This document shows positions 14,267-22,064 of a stretch of 29,225 nucleotides of DNA, one piece after another. Made by a program: the position numbers and the translations under genes. Positions within the stretch are counted from its first letter, which is position 1, and every line of letters begins with the position of its first letter. The DNA is from Ruminococcaceae bacterium UBA6842 (GTDB lineage: Bacteria > Bacillota > Clostridia > Oscillospirales > Acutalibacteraceae): NCBI GenBank assembly GCA_002451855.1, contig DKDS01000034.1, forward strand, positions 9,677-38,901. The letters are read 5' to 3'. The notes beneath the pieces are model-generated. The model worked only from the letters and a program-made list of their open reading frames with translations. It made no database searches and had not been told where the DNA came from.

Positions 14267-15118
14267 TTATTTTTCAGCAAGGGGCTGAATCTTTGTGGCT
14301 TCCGCCATAATCGAATTGAAATCGTCGGCGGTCATATCCTTTAATACGCTGTCAATTTTGTCCTTAAGCTCGGTGTTGCCTTTCTTAACCGCAATACCGA
14401 TATTGATGTCGCCGTCGTCTACCTTGAACGCATTATCCTCAAGGTCGAGTATCTTAAGGTCGCTGTAAGCGAGCAGCGCGCCCTGTGCTGTGGGCATATC
14501 GGTGCAGATAAAGTCAACAGCGCCGGTCTCAAGTGCCATAAGCATTGAGGGTGCGGTTTCCTGCGCAGTCTGTATCTGAGCGTCCTTTATCTGGGGCAGA
14601 CAGGTGTCATACCAAATTGTTCCAAGCTGTGAGGTGCATTTGCCGCCTGCGAGATCCGAAAGCTTTGTGGCAGAGGCAAACTTGCTGTCCTGCTTTGTCA
14701 TACAAACAATGCTGGCGTAAATGTACGGACCCGCAAAATCAACCTGCTGCATACGCTGCTCGGTCATAGACTGACCTGCTATTGTAGCGTCTACCTTACC
14801 GGTCTGAACGGCGGGAACAAGGGAATCCCAGTCAAGGCGTACAACCTCAAGCTTCCAGTTGTTTGCCTCGCATATCTTCTTTGCCATCATAATGTCGTAG
14901 CCGTTTGCATAGTCCTTTGAATCCTTTATCGGTACGGCGCCGTTTGAGTCGTCAGCCTGCGTCCAGTTGTAGGGGGCATACGCACATTCCATGGCGATTG
15001 TAAGCACGCCGTCCTCAACGCCCGACTTGGCTGTGGTCTTGCCGCCGCAGCCCGCGAACACCGCCGCAGTCAGGGCAACCGATAAAATTGCCGATAAAAT
15101 TCTTGCTGTTCTTTTCAT
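14267..15118 (-). CDS. Amino acid ABC transporter substrate-binding lipoprotein (probable lysine-binding)
   Basis: 283 residues. The N-terminus MKRTARIL, a hydrophobic core and FAGC form a lipoprotein signal (lipid-modified Cys about 24, with Phe rather than Leu at -3). The rest is a type II solute-binding protein of the SBP_bac_3 family: YAPYNWTQADD near the start, NGYDIMMAKKI, LDWDSLVPAVQTGKVDATIAG (the classic hinge and ligand region) and VDFAGPYI. It captures the amino acid outside the cell for the permease. The frame is open to 15313, but that extension lies inside the riboswitch; the ATG at 15118 has GGGAGTG upstream and begins the signal peptide, so it is the real start. First gene of the operon. 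Confidence 0.95.
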   Translation of the reverse strand: MKRTARILSAILSVALTAAVFAGCGGKTTAKSGVEDGVLTIAMECAYAPYNWTQADDSNGAVPIKDSKDYANGYDIMMAKKICEANNWKLEVVRLDWDSLVPAVQTGKVDATIAGQSMTEQRMQQVDFAGPYIYASIVCMTKQDSKFASATKLSDLAGGKCTSQLGTIWYDTCLPQIKDAQIQTAQETAPSMLMALETGAVDFICTDMPTAQGALLAYSDLKILDLEDNAFKVDDGDINIGIAVKKGNTELKDKIDSVLKDMTADDFNSIMAEATKIQPLAEK

Positions 15119-15142
15119 TTTGAACACTCCCAAAAAAGTATT

Positions 15143-15181
15143 AAAAATAAGCCTGTGACACGAAGTAGTATCACAGGCTTT
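15143..15181 (-). terminator. Riboswitch-controlled intrinsic terminator in the ABC operon leader
   Basis: On the minus strand a 13-bp stem (arms AAGCCTGTGATAC and GTGTCACAGGCTT, with one G-U pair, plus-strand 15146-15180) closes a 6-base loop and is followed by ATTTTTAA. It sits between the lysine aptamer and the first gene, so it is the expression platform: lysine bound, terminator forms (inference from known lysine riboswitches). Confidence 0.75.
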
Positions 15182-15195
15182 GCAATAAAACACAA

Positions 15196-15385
15196 CAAAA
15201 CGCCATGATAGCTCTCCACATAAAAGTGACAGTGCAGCGTCTGTTAAACGCAACCCCAGCAACCAAACGGCGGTAACCGTAAGACCACTTCGGCGGATCA
15301 GCCTTTCCCCCATAACCGCTTACCGGCGTTATGCTAAGGGGTACTAATCATATCCGCATCCTCTACCAAGTGCTGACTTAAATTT
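15196..15385 (-). promoter_or_regulatory. Lysine riboswitch (L box)
   Basis: Reading the minus strand I find the conserved core elements in order: GGTAGAGGATGCGG (5' side of P1 and start of the core), AGTA, GGGGGAAAGGCTGA, CCGCCGAAG, GCTGGGG, CACTGTCA and GTGGAGAGCTATC (3' side of P1, GGTAG pairing with CTATC). This is the lysine riboswitch pattern. It lies between a consensus promoter and a terminator hairpin ahead of the binding-protein gene, so lysine should switch the importer operon off. Confidence 0.92.
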
Positions 15386-15391
15386 TATAGT

Positions 15392-15420
15392 ATTATAAAC
15401 CCTGTCTTATAATTTGTCAA
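15392..15420 (-). promoter_or_regulatory. Consensus promoter of the lysine-riboswitch ABC operon
   Basis: On the minus strand, perfect TTGACA (15420-15415), 17-base spacer and perfect TATAAT (15397-15392), placing transcription start just before the riboswitch. Confidence 0.9.
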
Positions 15421-15446
15421 TAGTTTTTTCTTTTATTTTATCTCTC

Positions 15447-15475
15447 TTGACGGCGGACGGGATATGAGATATTAT
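15447..15475 (+). promoter_or_regulatory. Promoter of the DUF4317-fhs operon
   Basis: TTGACG (15447-15452), 17 bases, TATTAT (15470-15475), 29 bases before the DUF4317 start. It diverges from the riboswitch promoter, with 26 bases between the two -35 boxes. Confidence 0.75.
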
Positions 15476-15504
15476 AATTAATATAAACAGAACGGAGATT
15501 AATT

Positions 15505-16638
15505 ATGAACGAAAAAGAAATTGCGGAGATACGCAGACGCTTTAATCCGCAAAAAACAAATATAACAAAGGTTTGCGGATGCTATGTCACGCCGTCGGGC
15601 GAAATAATGTCGGAGTTTTCGCAACCGCTTGCCGCGCTCACGCCGGACGAGACTGAGAACCTGCTTTCAATTCTTAAAAAAACGCTTTCGGGCACGGTTG
15701 ATAAAAACCTTATAGATATACCCTTTTCAAACGCGCAGGTGCTTGAGGGGGAGGAGCATAAGACGCTTATGCGTTTAAGAGACTCGGCGCTTTGCGACGA
15801 GGAAGCGCTTAAAAGGGTTTATTCCGCAATTATTTCTTCGGTAAGGGAAGAAACCAATTATCTTATTCTTTTGGTGTTCGACAGCTATGATGTATTTACA
15901 TATTCATCGGACGGTAAAAAGAACGACGAATCGTCCGAGCAGTTCAGATATTTTGTCTGCTGCGTATGCCCAGTAAAGCTGACAAAGCCGCTTTTAAGTT
16001 TTGAGGCGTTTGACAATGCGTTTCACGGCATAACCTCTGTTTCGGCTGTGGCGGCGCCGGAGTTCGGGTTTATGTTTCCGTCGTTTGACGACAGGACGGG
16101 CAACATTTACGATGTTATGTTCTATTCCAAAAATCCGGCTCGGGATTATTCGGAAATATCCGATAAGCTCTTCAAAGCCGATATGCCTATGCCGGCGGTA
16201 AGACAGCAGGAATCGTTCTGCGAAATGCTTGAAGCCTCGGTAGGCGAGGAATGCAGTCTTGATGTTATTCAGGCGGTGCAGGACAGAATAAACGATATAG
16301 CCGAAGAAAATAAGGAAAACCGTGACAGAGAGCCTGTCACCGTAACAAAAAATGATATTTCGCAGGTTTTGCGTTCATGTGATGTAACGGAAGAGCATAT
16401 AGAAAGCTTTGAAAGCAATTACGATTCCGTTTTCGGCGAAAAGACCTCTTTTAACCCTAAAAACCTTGTTGATGTGAAAAAAATGGAGGTCAATATGCCG
16501 TCGGTCAGCATAAAGGTGGATTCGGAGTGCAGTAATCTTGTAAAAACAAGGCTGATAGACGGGGTTAAGTATATAATGATTCGCGCCGATGACTGTGTTG
16601 AGGTTAACGGAGTTAAAATCAATATTAAAGAGGAGTGA
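15505..16638 (+). CDS. DUF4317 domain protein
   Basis: 377 residues. The N-terminus (EIRRRFNPQKTNITKVCGCYV, then TLSGTVDKNLIDIPF at about 61-75) matches the DUF4317 family as I remember it; the family is common in Firmicutes and has no known function. No signal peptide, membrane helix or catalytic motif is visible, so it is probably a soluble cytoplasmic protein. ACGGAG precedes the ATG. It has its own promoter, and its final codons contain the Shine-Dalgarno of fhs, so the two genes are co-transcribed and possibly coupled. That link to one-carbon metabolism may be only positional. Confidence 0.85.
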   Translation: MNEKEIAEIRRRFNPQKTNITKVCGCYVTPSGEIMSEFSQPLAALTPDETENLLSILKKTLSGTVDKNLIDIPFSNAQVLEGEEHKTLMRLRDSALCDEEALKRVYSAIISSVREETNYLILLVFDSYDVFTYSSDGKKNDESSEQFRYFVCCVCPVKLTKPLLSFEAFDNAFHGITSVSAVAAPEFGFMFPSFDDRTGNIYDVMFYSKNPARDYSEISDKLFKADMPMPAVRQQESFCEMLEASVGEECSLDVIQAVQDRINDIAEENKENRDREPVTVTKNDISQVLRSCDVTEEHIESFESNYDSVFGEKTSFNPKNLVDVKKMEVNMPSVSIKVDSECSNLVKTRLIDGVKYIMIRADDCVEVNGVKINIKEE

Positions 16639-16643
16639 TTTTT

Positions 16644-18320
16644 TTGAAACAGATGTCTGATATTGAAATAGCGCAGAGCTGTAAGCTTGAAAAAATAACC
16701 GAAATAGCGCAAAGAGCCGGTATCGATGAAAACGATATTGAGCAATACGGAAAATATAAGGCGAAAATTGAGCTTTCCGCTTTAAAAAACAGCAAACGGA
16801 AGGACGGAAAGCTTATTCTTGTAACCGCCATTACCCCGACGCCCGCGGGCGAGGGGAAGACTACCACAACAATAGGTCTTACGGACGGACTTCGCAGAAT
16901 AGGCAAAAATGCCGTAGCGGCACTTAGAGAACCGTCTTTGGGACCGGTTTTCGGCATTAAGGGCGGAGCCGCAGGCGGAGGATATGCGCAGGTTGTGCCG
17001 ATGGAGGACATCAACCTTCATTTTACGGGTGATTTCCACGCTATCGGTGCGGCGAACAATCTGCTTGCGGCTATGCTCGATAACCATATAAAACAGGGTA
17101 ACGAGCTTAATATCGATGTACGCAAAATAACATGGAAACGCTGTGTGGATATGAATGACCGACAGCTCAGGAATATCGTAGACGGCTTGGGCGGTACGGC
17201 AAACGGCGTGCCGAGAGAGGACGGCTTCGATATAACCGTAGCAAGCGAAATTATGGCGGTGCTTTGCCTTGCCGATTCGGTAACCGATTTAAAAGAAAGG
17301 CTTGCGAGAATTATTGTGGGCTACACCTATGATGATGTTCCCGTTACCTGCGCCGACCTTAAAGCTCAGGGTGCTATGGCGGCACTGCTTAAGGACGCGA
17401 TTAAGCCCAATTTGGTGCAGACGCTTGAGGGAACCCCTGCGCTTGTACACGGCGGGCCGTTTGCGAATATAGCGCACGGGTGCAATTCCGTAATCGCAAC
17501 ACGAATGGCTTTAAGGCTTGCCGACTATGCGGTTACCGAGGCCGGCTTCGGCGCGGATCTTGGCGCCGAAAAATTCCTTGACATTAAATGCAGAACGGCA
17601 GGACTTACTCCCTCCGCAGTGGTTGTGGTCGCTACCGTTCGGGCGCTTAAAATGCACGGCGGACTTGATAAGAAAAGCCTTGACACCGAAAATATCGGTG
17701 CGCTCGAAAAGGGCATACCTAATTTATTAAGGCATATTTCCAATATCAAAAATGTATACAGGCTACCCTGTACGGTTGCCGTAAACCGTTTCCCGACGGA
17801 TACCGACAGGGAAATAGACTTTGTTATTGATAAGTGCAGAGAGCTTGGAGTTAATACGGTGCTTTCTACCGTCTGGGCGGACGGCGGCAAGGGTGGTGAG
17901 GCTCTCGCAAAAGAGGTCGTGCGGCTTTGCGAGGAAGAAAAGGGCGATTTCACATACAGCTATGAGCTTTCCGACAGTATTGAAGAAAAAATTGCCGCCG
18001 TTGTAAAAAAGGTGTACGGAGGAAAGGGTATAACGGTTCTCCCCGCGGCTGAAAAGCAGATAGAAAAGCTTTCAAGGCTCGGTTTTTCGGGACTGCCCGT
18101 GTGTATTGCCAAAACACAGTACAGCTTTTCCGACGATCCGACTCTTTTAGGCGCTCCCGAGGACTTTACCGTAACCGTAAGGAATGTTAAAATATCCGCT
18201 GGAGCAGGCTTTATCGTTGTGCTCACAGGGGATATAATGACAATGCCGGGGCTTCCTAAAAAGCCTGCCGCAGAACAAATCGATGTTGATGAAAACGGCA
18301 GAATAACAGGACTGTTTTAA
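16644..18320 (+). CDS. fhs: Formate-tetrahydrofolate ligase
   Basis: 558 residues, the normal length. Joins formate to tetrahydrofolate with ATP to give 10-formyl-THF, feeding purine and one-carbon metabolism (and the Wood-Ljungdahl methyl branch in acetogens, for which there is no other evidence here). The P-loop TPAGEGKT lies at 66-73, followed by GIKGGAAGGGYAQVVPMEDINLHFTGDFHAI (105-135), which is diagnostic. I placed the start at TTG 16644: GAGGAG (16629-16634) is 9 nt before it, whereas GTG at 16635 touches the Shine-Dalgarno and ATG at 16653 is 18 nt away; TTG also gives the usual short lead to SDIEIAQ. Follows DUF4317 by 5 nt and ends in a terminator. Confidence 0.95.
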   Translation: MKQMSDIEIAQSCKLEKITEIAQRAGIDENDIEQYGKYKAKIELSALKNSKRKDGKLILVTAITPTPAGEGKTTTTIGLTDGLRRIGKNAVAALREPSLGPVFGIKGGAAGGGYAQVVPMEDINLHFTGDFHAIGAANNLLAAMLDNHIKQGNELNIDVRKITWKRCVDMNDRQLRNIVDGLGGTANGVPREDGFDITVASEIMAVLCLADSVTDLKERLARIIVGYTYDDVPVTCADLKAQGAMAALLKDAIKPNLVQTLEGTPALVHGGPFANIAHGCNSVIATRMALRLADYAVTEAGFGADLGAEKFLDIKCRTAGLTPSAVVVVATVRALKMHGGLDKKSLDTENIGALEKGIPNLLRHISNIKNVYRLPCTVAVNRFPTDTDREIDFVIDKCRELGVNTVLSTVWADGGKGGEALAKEVVRLCEEEKGDFTYSYELSDSIEEKIAAVVKKVYGGKGITVLPAAEKQIEKLSRLGFSGLPVCIAKTQYSFSDDPTLLGAPEDFTVTVRNVKISAGAGFIVVLTGDIMTMPGLPKKPAAEQIDVDENGRITGLF

Positions 18321-18325
18321 AAAAT

Positions 18326-18365
18326 AAAACCGTGACTTCCGAACAGAAGCCACGGTTTTGTTTTT
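18326..18365. terminator. Terminator between fhs and the convergent ECF gene
   Basis: AAAACCGTG / CACGGTTTT outer stem (18326-18334 and 18351-18359) with inner ACTTC / GAAG pairing, followed by TTTTGTTTTT. Its A-rich left side lets it serve the minus-strand gene as well. Confidence 0.82.
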
Positions 18366-18957
18366 ACAGCTTTAAATATTTTGAAAGTGCATTTGCGCAC
18401 GGGAAAGCGACCGCAAAGCCGCATATAATTTCAACAAGACCGTTAATGCCGACAAACAGCAGTATAAAGGTCACGGGATTTGCGGCGCCCAGTCCGCTTA
18501 CAAAGCCTTGCAGATAATCCGTTTTGTAGAAAAACAGGGTTAAGGACGACATAAAGAAAAGCGTATTGAAAACGGGAGCGGCAAGAGAGGAGACAAGAAG
18601 CGCCGGAATATCGCTTTTAAAGCCTTTCTTAAGCAATTTGTAAATTACACCGGCTAAAAGACCCGCTAAAATACGGGTGGGAACGCAGACGATAAAGGTG
18701 TAAAACGGGTTTATTGCGAGAAGTGCGGCTCCGAACGGACTGTAACCGAGGCACTGGAGAAACGAGACTGCGCCGAACACGCCGCCTATCAGCGCGCCGC
18801 CCGACGGACCGTAAAGCACTGCGCCCACCGCTACGGGTATCATTGTAAAGGTGATTTCCAGTCCGAGCGTTTTAAGCGGAATAAAGGCGACAATCACCGT
18901 TATTGCCGAAAGTATGGACAGGACCGCGATTTTTTTAACATTTGGCTTTTTTGACAT
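18364..18957 (-). CDS. ECF transporter substrate-binding S component (possibly pantothenate, PanT-like)
   Basis: 197 residues with about six hydrophobic segments, the size and pattern of energy-coupling-factor S components. VLSILSAITVIVAFIPLKTLG, the TFTMIPVAVGAVLYGPSGGALIGGVFG stretch and the helix 6 region are typical. It would bind a vitamin in the membrane and borrow the shared EcfA/A'/T module, which is not in this window. I chose the ATG at 18957: GGAGG stands 7 nt before it, while the earlier ATG at 19008 has no ribosome site. It follows coaX by 83 nt, so pantothenate is the most likely cargo (inference from neighbourhood only). Confidence 0.9.
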   Translation of the reverse strand: MSKKPNVKKIAVLSILSAITVIVAFIPLKTLGLEITFTMIPVAVGAVLYGPSGGALIGGVFGAVSFLQCLGYSPFGAALLAINPFYTFIVCVPTRILAGLLAGVIYKLLKKGFKSDIPALLVSSLAAPVFNTLFFMSSLTLFFYKTDYLQGFVSGLGAANPVTFILLFVGINGLVEIICGFAVAFPCANALSKYLKL

Positions 18958-19040
18958 AAGATTACCTCCGATACTCTCCTTATTATTTGTCGTAAAGGTA
19001 GAGTTCATAATATAATATATGTTATCCGCAAAAGCTGCGG

Positions 19041-19808
19041 TTATTTCAGATTTTTTTCGTATATTACACGCAAGCCCTCAAGCAAGAGGTTTTCGTTATA
19101 TATAATGCTGTGTCTGCAATAGGTAATTATTTCCTTTGACATTCCGCCTGTCGCAACCACCGTGGATATTTCACCGAGCTCATCGTTTATTTTGTCAAGC
19201 ATACCGTCAAGCATTGCGGCGGTGCCGTAAACAAGACCCGACTGCATACATTCAACCGTGTTTGAGCCGATAGCGGACGGCGGTGCGGTTATCGGTATTG
19301 AGGTTAGCTGCGCTGTGTTTTCGGCAAGCGTTTTAAGCGTCAGCCGCACGCCTGCCGCAATGGCTCCGCCCAAAAACGAGCCGTTTTTGTCAAGCACGCT
19401 GAGGGTTGTGGCGGTACCCATATCTATTATCACACACGGCATTGTATACTCCTCAAGCGCACCGACAGCGCCTGCCACAAGGTCGGCGCCGAGCTGTGCA
19501 GGATTGTCTATTTTTATATTGAGACCGGTTTTGACGCCCGGACCCAGCATCAGCGGAACTATCTGACAAAGCTTTGATACCGCTCCTGCTATGCTGTTGC
19601 CTACGGCGGGCACGACCGAGGAAATAATACAGTCCTCAATGCTTTCGTAATTCTGACCGTAAAGACCGAGCACATCCTTGATTTCAACCGCGTACTGGTC
19701 GGCGGTTTTGCCCACATCGGTCGCAAGTCTTGCGGTGAAAGAGAGAATGTTGCCGTCAAAGGCGCCCAAGGTGACATTTGTGTTGCCTATATCAATGGTG
19801 AGCAGCAT
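19041..19808 (-). CDS. coaX: Type III pantothenate kinase
   Basis: 255 residues. Phosphorylates pantothenate with ATP, the first step of coenzyme A synthesis; type III enzymes need a monovalent cation and escape CoA feedback. The ASKHA-fold phosphate loop TIDIGNTNVTLGAF (residues 4-17), the IIDMGTATTLSVLD loop and FLGGAIAAGVRLTLKTLAENTAQL match CoaX. The start is ATG 19808 with AAAGGA 11 nt upstream; a GTG three codons earlier is only 2 nt from that site. A good promoter precedes it. The ECF gene downstream probably shares the transcript. Confidence 0.95.
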   Translation of the reverse strand: MLLTIDIGNTNVTLGAFDGNILSFTARLATDVGKTADQYAVEIKDVLGLYGQNYESIEDCIISSVVPAVGNSIAGAVSKLCQIVPLMLGPGVKTGLNIKIDNPAQLGADLVAGAVGALEEYTMPCVIIDMGTATTLSVLDKNGSFLGGAIAAGVRLTLKTLAENTAQLTSIPITAPPSAIGSNTVECMQSGLVYGTAAMLDGMLDKINDELGEISTVVATGGMSKEIITYCRHSIIYNENLLLEGLRVIYEKNLK

Positions 19809-19841
19809 AATTTGCACCGTCCTTTAAAATATTACACCTAT

Positions 19842-19870
19842 ATTATATTGAAAACGGCGCATAAAATCAA
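19842..19870 (-). promoter_or_regulatory. Promoter of coaX
   Basis: On the minus strand, TTGATT (19870-19865), 17 bases, TATAAT (19847-19842), 33 bases before the start codon. Confidence 0.78.
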
Positions 19871-19878
19871 CAATTTTA

Positions 19879-19907
19879 TTGACAACGGAAAAAAATACTG
19901 ATATAAT
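19879..19907 (+). promoter_or_regulatory. Consensus promoter of the rpsF-ssb-rpsR operon
   Basis: Perfect TTGACA (19879-19884), 17 bases, perfect TATAAT (19902-19907). The -35 box is 8 bases from the divergent coaX -35 box. Confidence 0.92.
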
Positions 19908-19913
19908 ACAAAA

Positions 19914-19985
19914 TGCTGATTAAATAATTAGCTCCTTGTTCTGCAATTTTTGCAGGACCAAAAGTCCAAAAGGAGGTGCAAAGAA
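19914..19985 (+). promoter_or_regulatory. Structured rpsF leader that can hide the ribosome-binding site
   Basis: A 9-bp hairpin GTTCTGCAA / TTGCAGGAC (19938-19946 and 19950-19958) is flanked by CTCCTT (19932-19937) and AAGGAG (19970-19975), which can pair and so mask the rpsF Shine-Dalgarno. GGAC (19955-19958) can instead pair with GTCC (19964-19967), offering an alternative fold. Autoregulation by an S6:S18 complex is known for rpsF leaders; whether this one belongs to that class is inference. Confidence 0.5.
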
Positions 19986-20267
19986 ATGACCAACAAGTAC
20001 GAAGCAGCCATTGTTCTTTCAGTAGCACAGGGTGAGGATGCCACTGCCGCTTTAAAGGAAAAGTTCAATGACCTTATTGCTAAGAACGGTACTATTGAGA
20101 ATGTTGATGATTGGGGCAAGCGCCGCTTGGCTTATCTCATTAACGACGAGGCAGAGGGATACTATGTGTTCTTCACTTTCGAAAGCGAACCGGCTTTCCC
20201 TGCTGAGCTTGAGCGTATCGCAAAGATTACCGACGGCGTTTTAAGAGCCATGGTAATTAAGAAGTAG
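19986..20267 (+). CDS. rpsF: 30S ribosomal protein S6
   Basis: 93 residues, standard for S6, a platform protein of the small subunit that pairs with S18. The N-terminus MTNKYEAAIVLS, the IENVDDWGKRRLAYLINDEAEGYYVFFTFES core and the terminal RAMVIKK are characteristic. AAAAGGAGG precedes the ATG; an in-frame TTG at 19950 lies inside the leader hairpin and is rejected as start. First gene of the classic rpsF-ssb-rpsR operon. Codons are of the highly expressed type (AAG, ATT/ATC, CGC). Confidence 0.97.
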   Translation: MTNKYEAAIVLSVAQGEDATAALKEKFNDLIAKNGTIENVDDWGKRRLAYLINDEAEGYYVFFTFESEPAFPAELERIAKITDGVLRAMVIKK

Positions 20268-20278
20268 GAGGAAAAGGA

Positions 20279-20701
20279 ATGTTTAATTTAGTGGTTCTTA
20301 CCGGCCGTCTTACCGCCGACCCTGAGCTTAAAACTACACAAAGCGGAATTTCCGTTACTTCATTCTCGCTGGCTGTTGCCCGTCCTTACCGTACGGGTGA
20401 GGAACAGCAGACCGATTTTATAAATGTCGTTGCATGGCGCAAAACCGCGGAGTTTATTTCAAAATACTTCAAAAAGGGCAATATGATAGGTATAGAGGGC
20501 TCTATTCAAACCCGCAAGTATACCGATAAAAACGGCAATAACAGAACAGCGTTTGAGGTTGTTGTAAATAACGCTCAGTTTGTTGAGTCAAAGCGTGACT
20601 CGGCTCCTGCAGGAAACGAGCCTGCGGCTTCGTTTACAAATGCGGGTACTAATGATTTCGCTGATTTGGGCGATGTATCGGACGACGATTTGCCGTTTTA
20701 A
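20279..20701 (+). CDS. ssb: Single-stranded DNA-binding protein
   Basis: 140 residues. An OB fold (about 1-105) starting MFNLVVLTGRLTADPELK and containing FINVVAWRKTAEFISKYFKKGNMIGIEGSIQTRKY, then a short disordered linker and the acidic protein-docking tip DDDLPF at the end. It coats single-stranded DNA in replication and repair and recruits partners through that tip. TAGGAGG lies upstream; 11 nt after rpsF. The position between the S6 and S18 genes is the standard bacterial arrangement. Confidence 0.97.
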   Translation: MFNLVVLTGRLTADPELKTTQSGISVTSFSLAVARPYRTGEEQQTDFINVVAWRKTAEFISKYFKKGNMIGIEGSIQTRKYTDKNGNNRTAFEVVVNNAQFVESKRDSAPAGNEPAASFTNAGTNDFADLGDVSDDDLPF

Positions 20702-20744
20702 TTATCGCTGAATTATTCAATCTCATTTATAGGGAGGTTATTTC

Positions 20745-20990
20745 ATGGAAAACGAGAGAAACGATAGACCGATGCACAGAAAAGCACGCAAGAAAGTTTG
20801 CCATTTCTGTGTTGAGCGTGTTGAAGCTATTGATTATAAGGATGTGGCCCGTCTTCGCAAGTTCATTTCAGAGCGTGCAAAGATTCTCCCCCGCAGAGCA
20901 ACAGGCACCTGCGCCGCTCACCAGCGTGAGCTTACCACCGCTATTAAGCGTGCCCGTCAGATTGCTTTGCTTCCTTATGTAAACGATTAA
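20745..20990 (+). CDS. rpsR: 30S ribosomal protein S18 (zinc-binding form)
   Basis: 81 residues. Contains KKVCHFCVERVEAIDYKD, LRKFISERAKILPRRATGTCAAHQR and the ending RARQIALLPYV, all diagnostic of S18. The CxxC (CHFC) with a later Cys in TGTCAAHQR marks the cysteine-containing C+ form, which can hold zinc. GGGAGG precedes the ATG. A terminator follows the stop by 11 bases, closing the operon. Confidence 0.97.
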   Translation: MENERNDRPMHRKARKKVCHFCVERVEAIDYKDVARLRKFISERAKILPRRATGTCAAHQRELTTAIKRARQIALLPYVND

Positions 20991-21001
20991 TAGGCTTAAA
21001 G

Positions 21002-21027
21002 CCCGACCGTAAAGGTCGGGTTTTTTT
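21002..21027 (+). terminator. Intrinsic terminator of the rpsF-ssb-rpsR operon
   Basis: CCCGACC / GGTCGGG stem (21002-21008 and 21014-21020), 5-base loop, seven Ts. The T run touches the stop of the convergent FkbM gene. Confidence 0.92.
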
Positions 21028-22057
21028 ATATAAAATAATAATTCATTTCCCACTCGGGAACGGAGGGGAAATGTCTTAAATAAAGCTTATAATCATTTCT
21101 TATTTTATCGACCTCGATAGGAAGCTTAAACAAATCCTCGGTACGGTGATAGCAGGATATAAGCATTTTAGGCTTAAAGCATTTGATTGTGTTTTCCGCA
21201 CCCTTTATTGCTTCACTTTCGCTGCCCTCAATATCCATTTTAATGTATGTGGGCGGAGTAGGTTTGGAAAGTGAATCTACCGTAACGGAGCGGATAAGCT
21301 CGCTGCCGCCGGCAGCCGAATTTCTGCCGCCGTGAACAGAAAAGCTTTTTTCGCCGCATTTGTCCGAAATACAGGCGTTTATAAGGCGTATATCCTGTAA
21401 TTCTTCCGCAAATCGGGTAAGCTTTTTAAAATTTTTAGGATCCGGCTCAACCGCGGTGATACTGCCGTAATTGCCTGTTCTACCCACAAAGTCGGATACC
21501 GTGTCGCCGTTATATGCCCCTAAATCGAAAAAATGCTCGTTCCCTGAAAGTCTTAAAAAGCTTTCGTACGGCTCGTCAGTCTCCGTTTCGCAGGCAAAAA
21601 GATATTCGGGTTTTCCCGTTATCTTGTATTCTATAACATTTCTAAAGGTTTCCCTTGATTTTCCGTCGGCAAGGCGGCCGTATACATATTCAAGCTCCGC
21701 ACGGTGATTTTTTGCATACTCCCTTGTGAACAAGCCGCTGCCGTATACGGGAACATCGGGCGCGTACAGCTCTTGCTCCGCGGCGATGCGCTTGATATTT
21801 TCTATTACCTCGGGTCTTGCGCTGCCGAAGCATACAAGCACTATCATATTCCCGTACTTTTCTTTAAGATCGCCGTACGATGTAAGCTTTAGACCGTGAA
21901 AGTATTTGTCTCGGACAAAGCCGTCTGTCGCAAATACGCCGCTGTATTTTATTCCGTAAGACTCAAGCACCGAAATGATTTTGTCCGCACCGTTTCCCAT
22001 TCCGTAAAGCACTATCGGTTTATCGGCGGTTTTAAGATATTCCCACAAATTAATCAC
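21026..22057 (-). CDS. FkbM family SAM-dependent methyltransferase with N-terminal Rossmann-like domain
   Basis: 343 residues. Residues about 1-125 look like a nucleotide-binding Rossmann region (IVLYGMGNGADKI at 15-27 and VLVCFGSARPEV at 73-84). Residues about 165-330 are an FkbM methyltransferase: SAM loop FFDLGAYNGDT at 176-186, the acidic ribose-binding Glu in AVEPDPKNF (202-210) and YIKMDIEGSESEAIKGA (271-287). FkbM enzymes O-methylate sugars or secondary metabolites; in gut Firmicutes they often sit with surface glycan genes, but none lies directly alongside here. The start is GTG 22057 with no Shine-Dalgarno. The -10 box of a good promoter lies 7 bases away, so the message may be leaderless. 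Confidence 0.88.
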   Translation of the reverse strand: MINLWEYLKTADKPIVLYGMGNGADKIISVLESYGIKYSGVFATDGFVRDKYFHGLKLTSYGDLKEKYGNMIVLVCFGSARPEVIENIKRIAAEQELYAPDVPVYGSGLFTREYAKNHRAELEYVYGRLADGKSRETFRNVIEYKITGKPEYLFACETETDEPYESFLRLSGNEHFFDLGAYNGDTVSDFVGRTGNYGSITAVEPDPKNFKKLTRFAEELQDIRLINACISDKCGEKSFSVHGGRNSAAGGSELIRSVTVDSLSKPTPPTYIKMDIEGSESEAIKGAENTIKCFKPKMLISCYHRTEDLFKLPIEVDKIRNDYKLYLRHFPSVPEWEMNYYFI

Positions 22058-22064
22058 CGTATCA

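Noticed and set aside
15119..15313. In-frame N-terminal extension of the substrate-binding protein
   Set aside because: It would overlap the riboswitch and terminator, and the lipoprotein signal starts at 15118 with its own Shine-Dalgarno.
19041..19817. GTG start for coaX three codons upstream
   Set aside because: It would sit 2 nt from the Shine-Dalgarno; the ATG at 19808 gives the normal family N-terminus.
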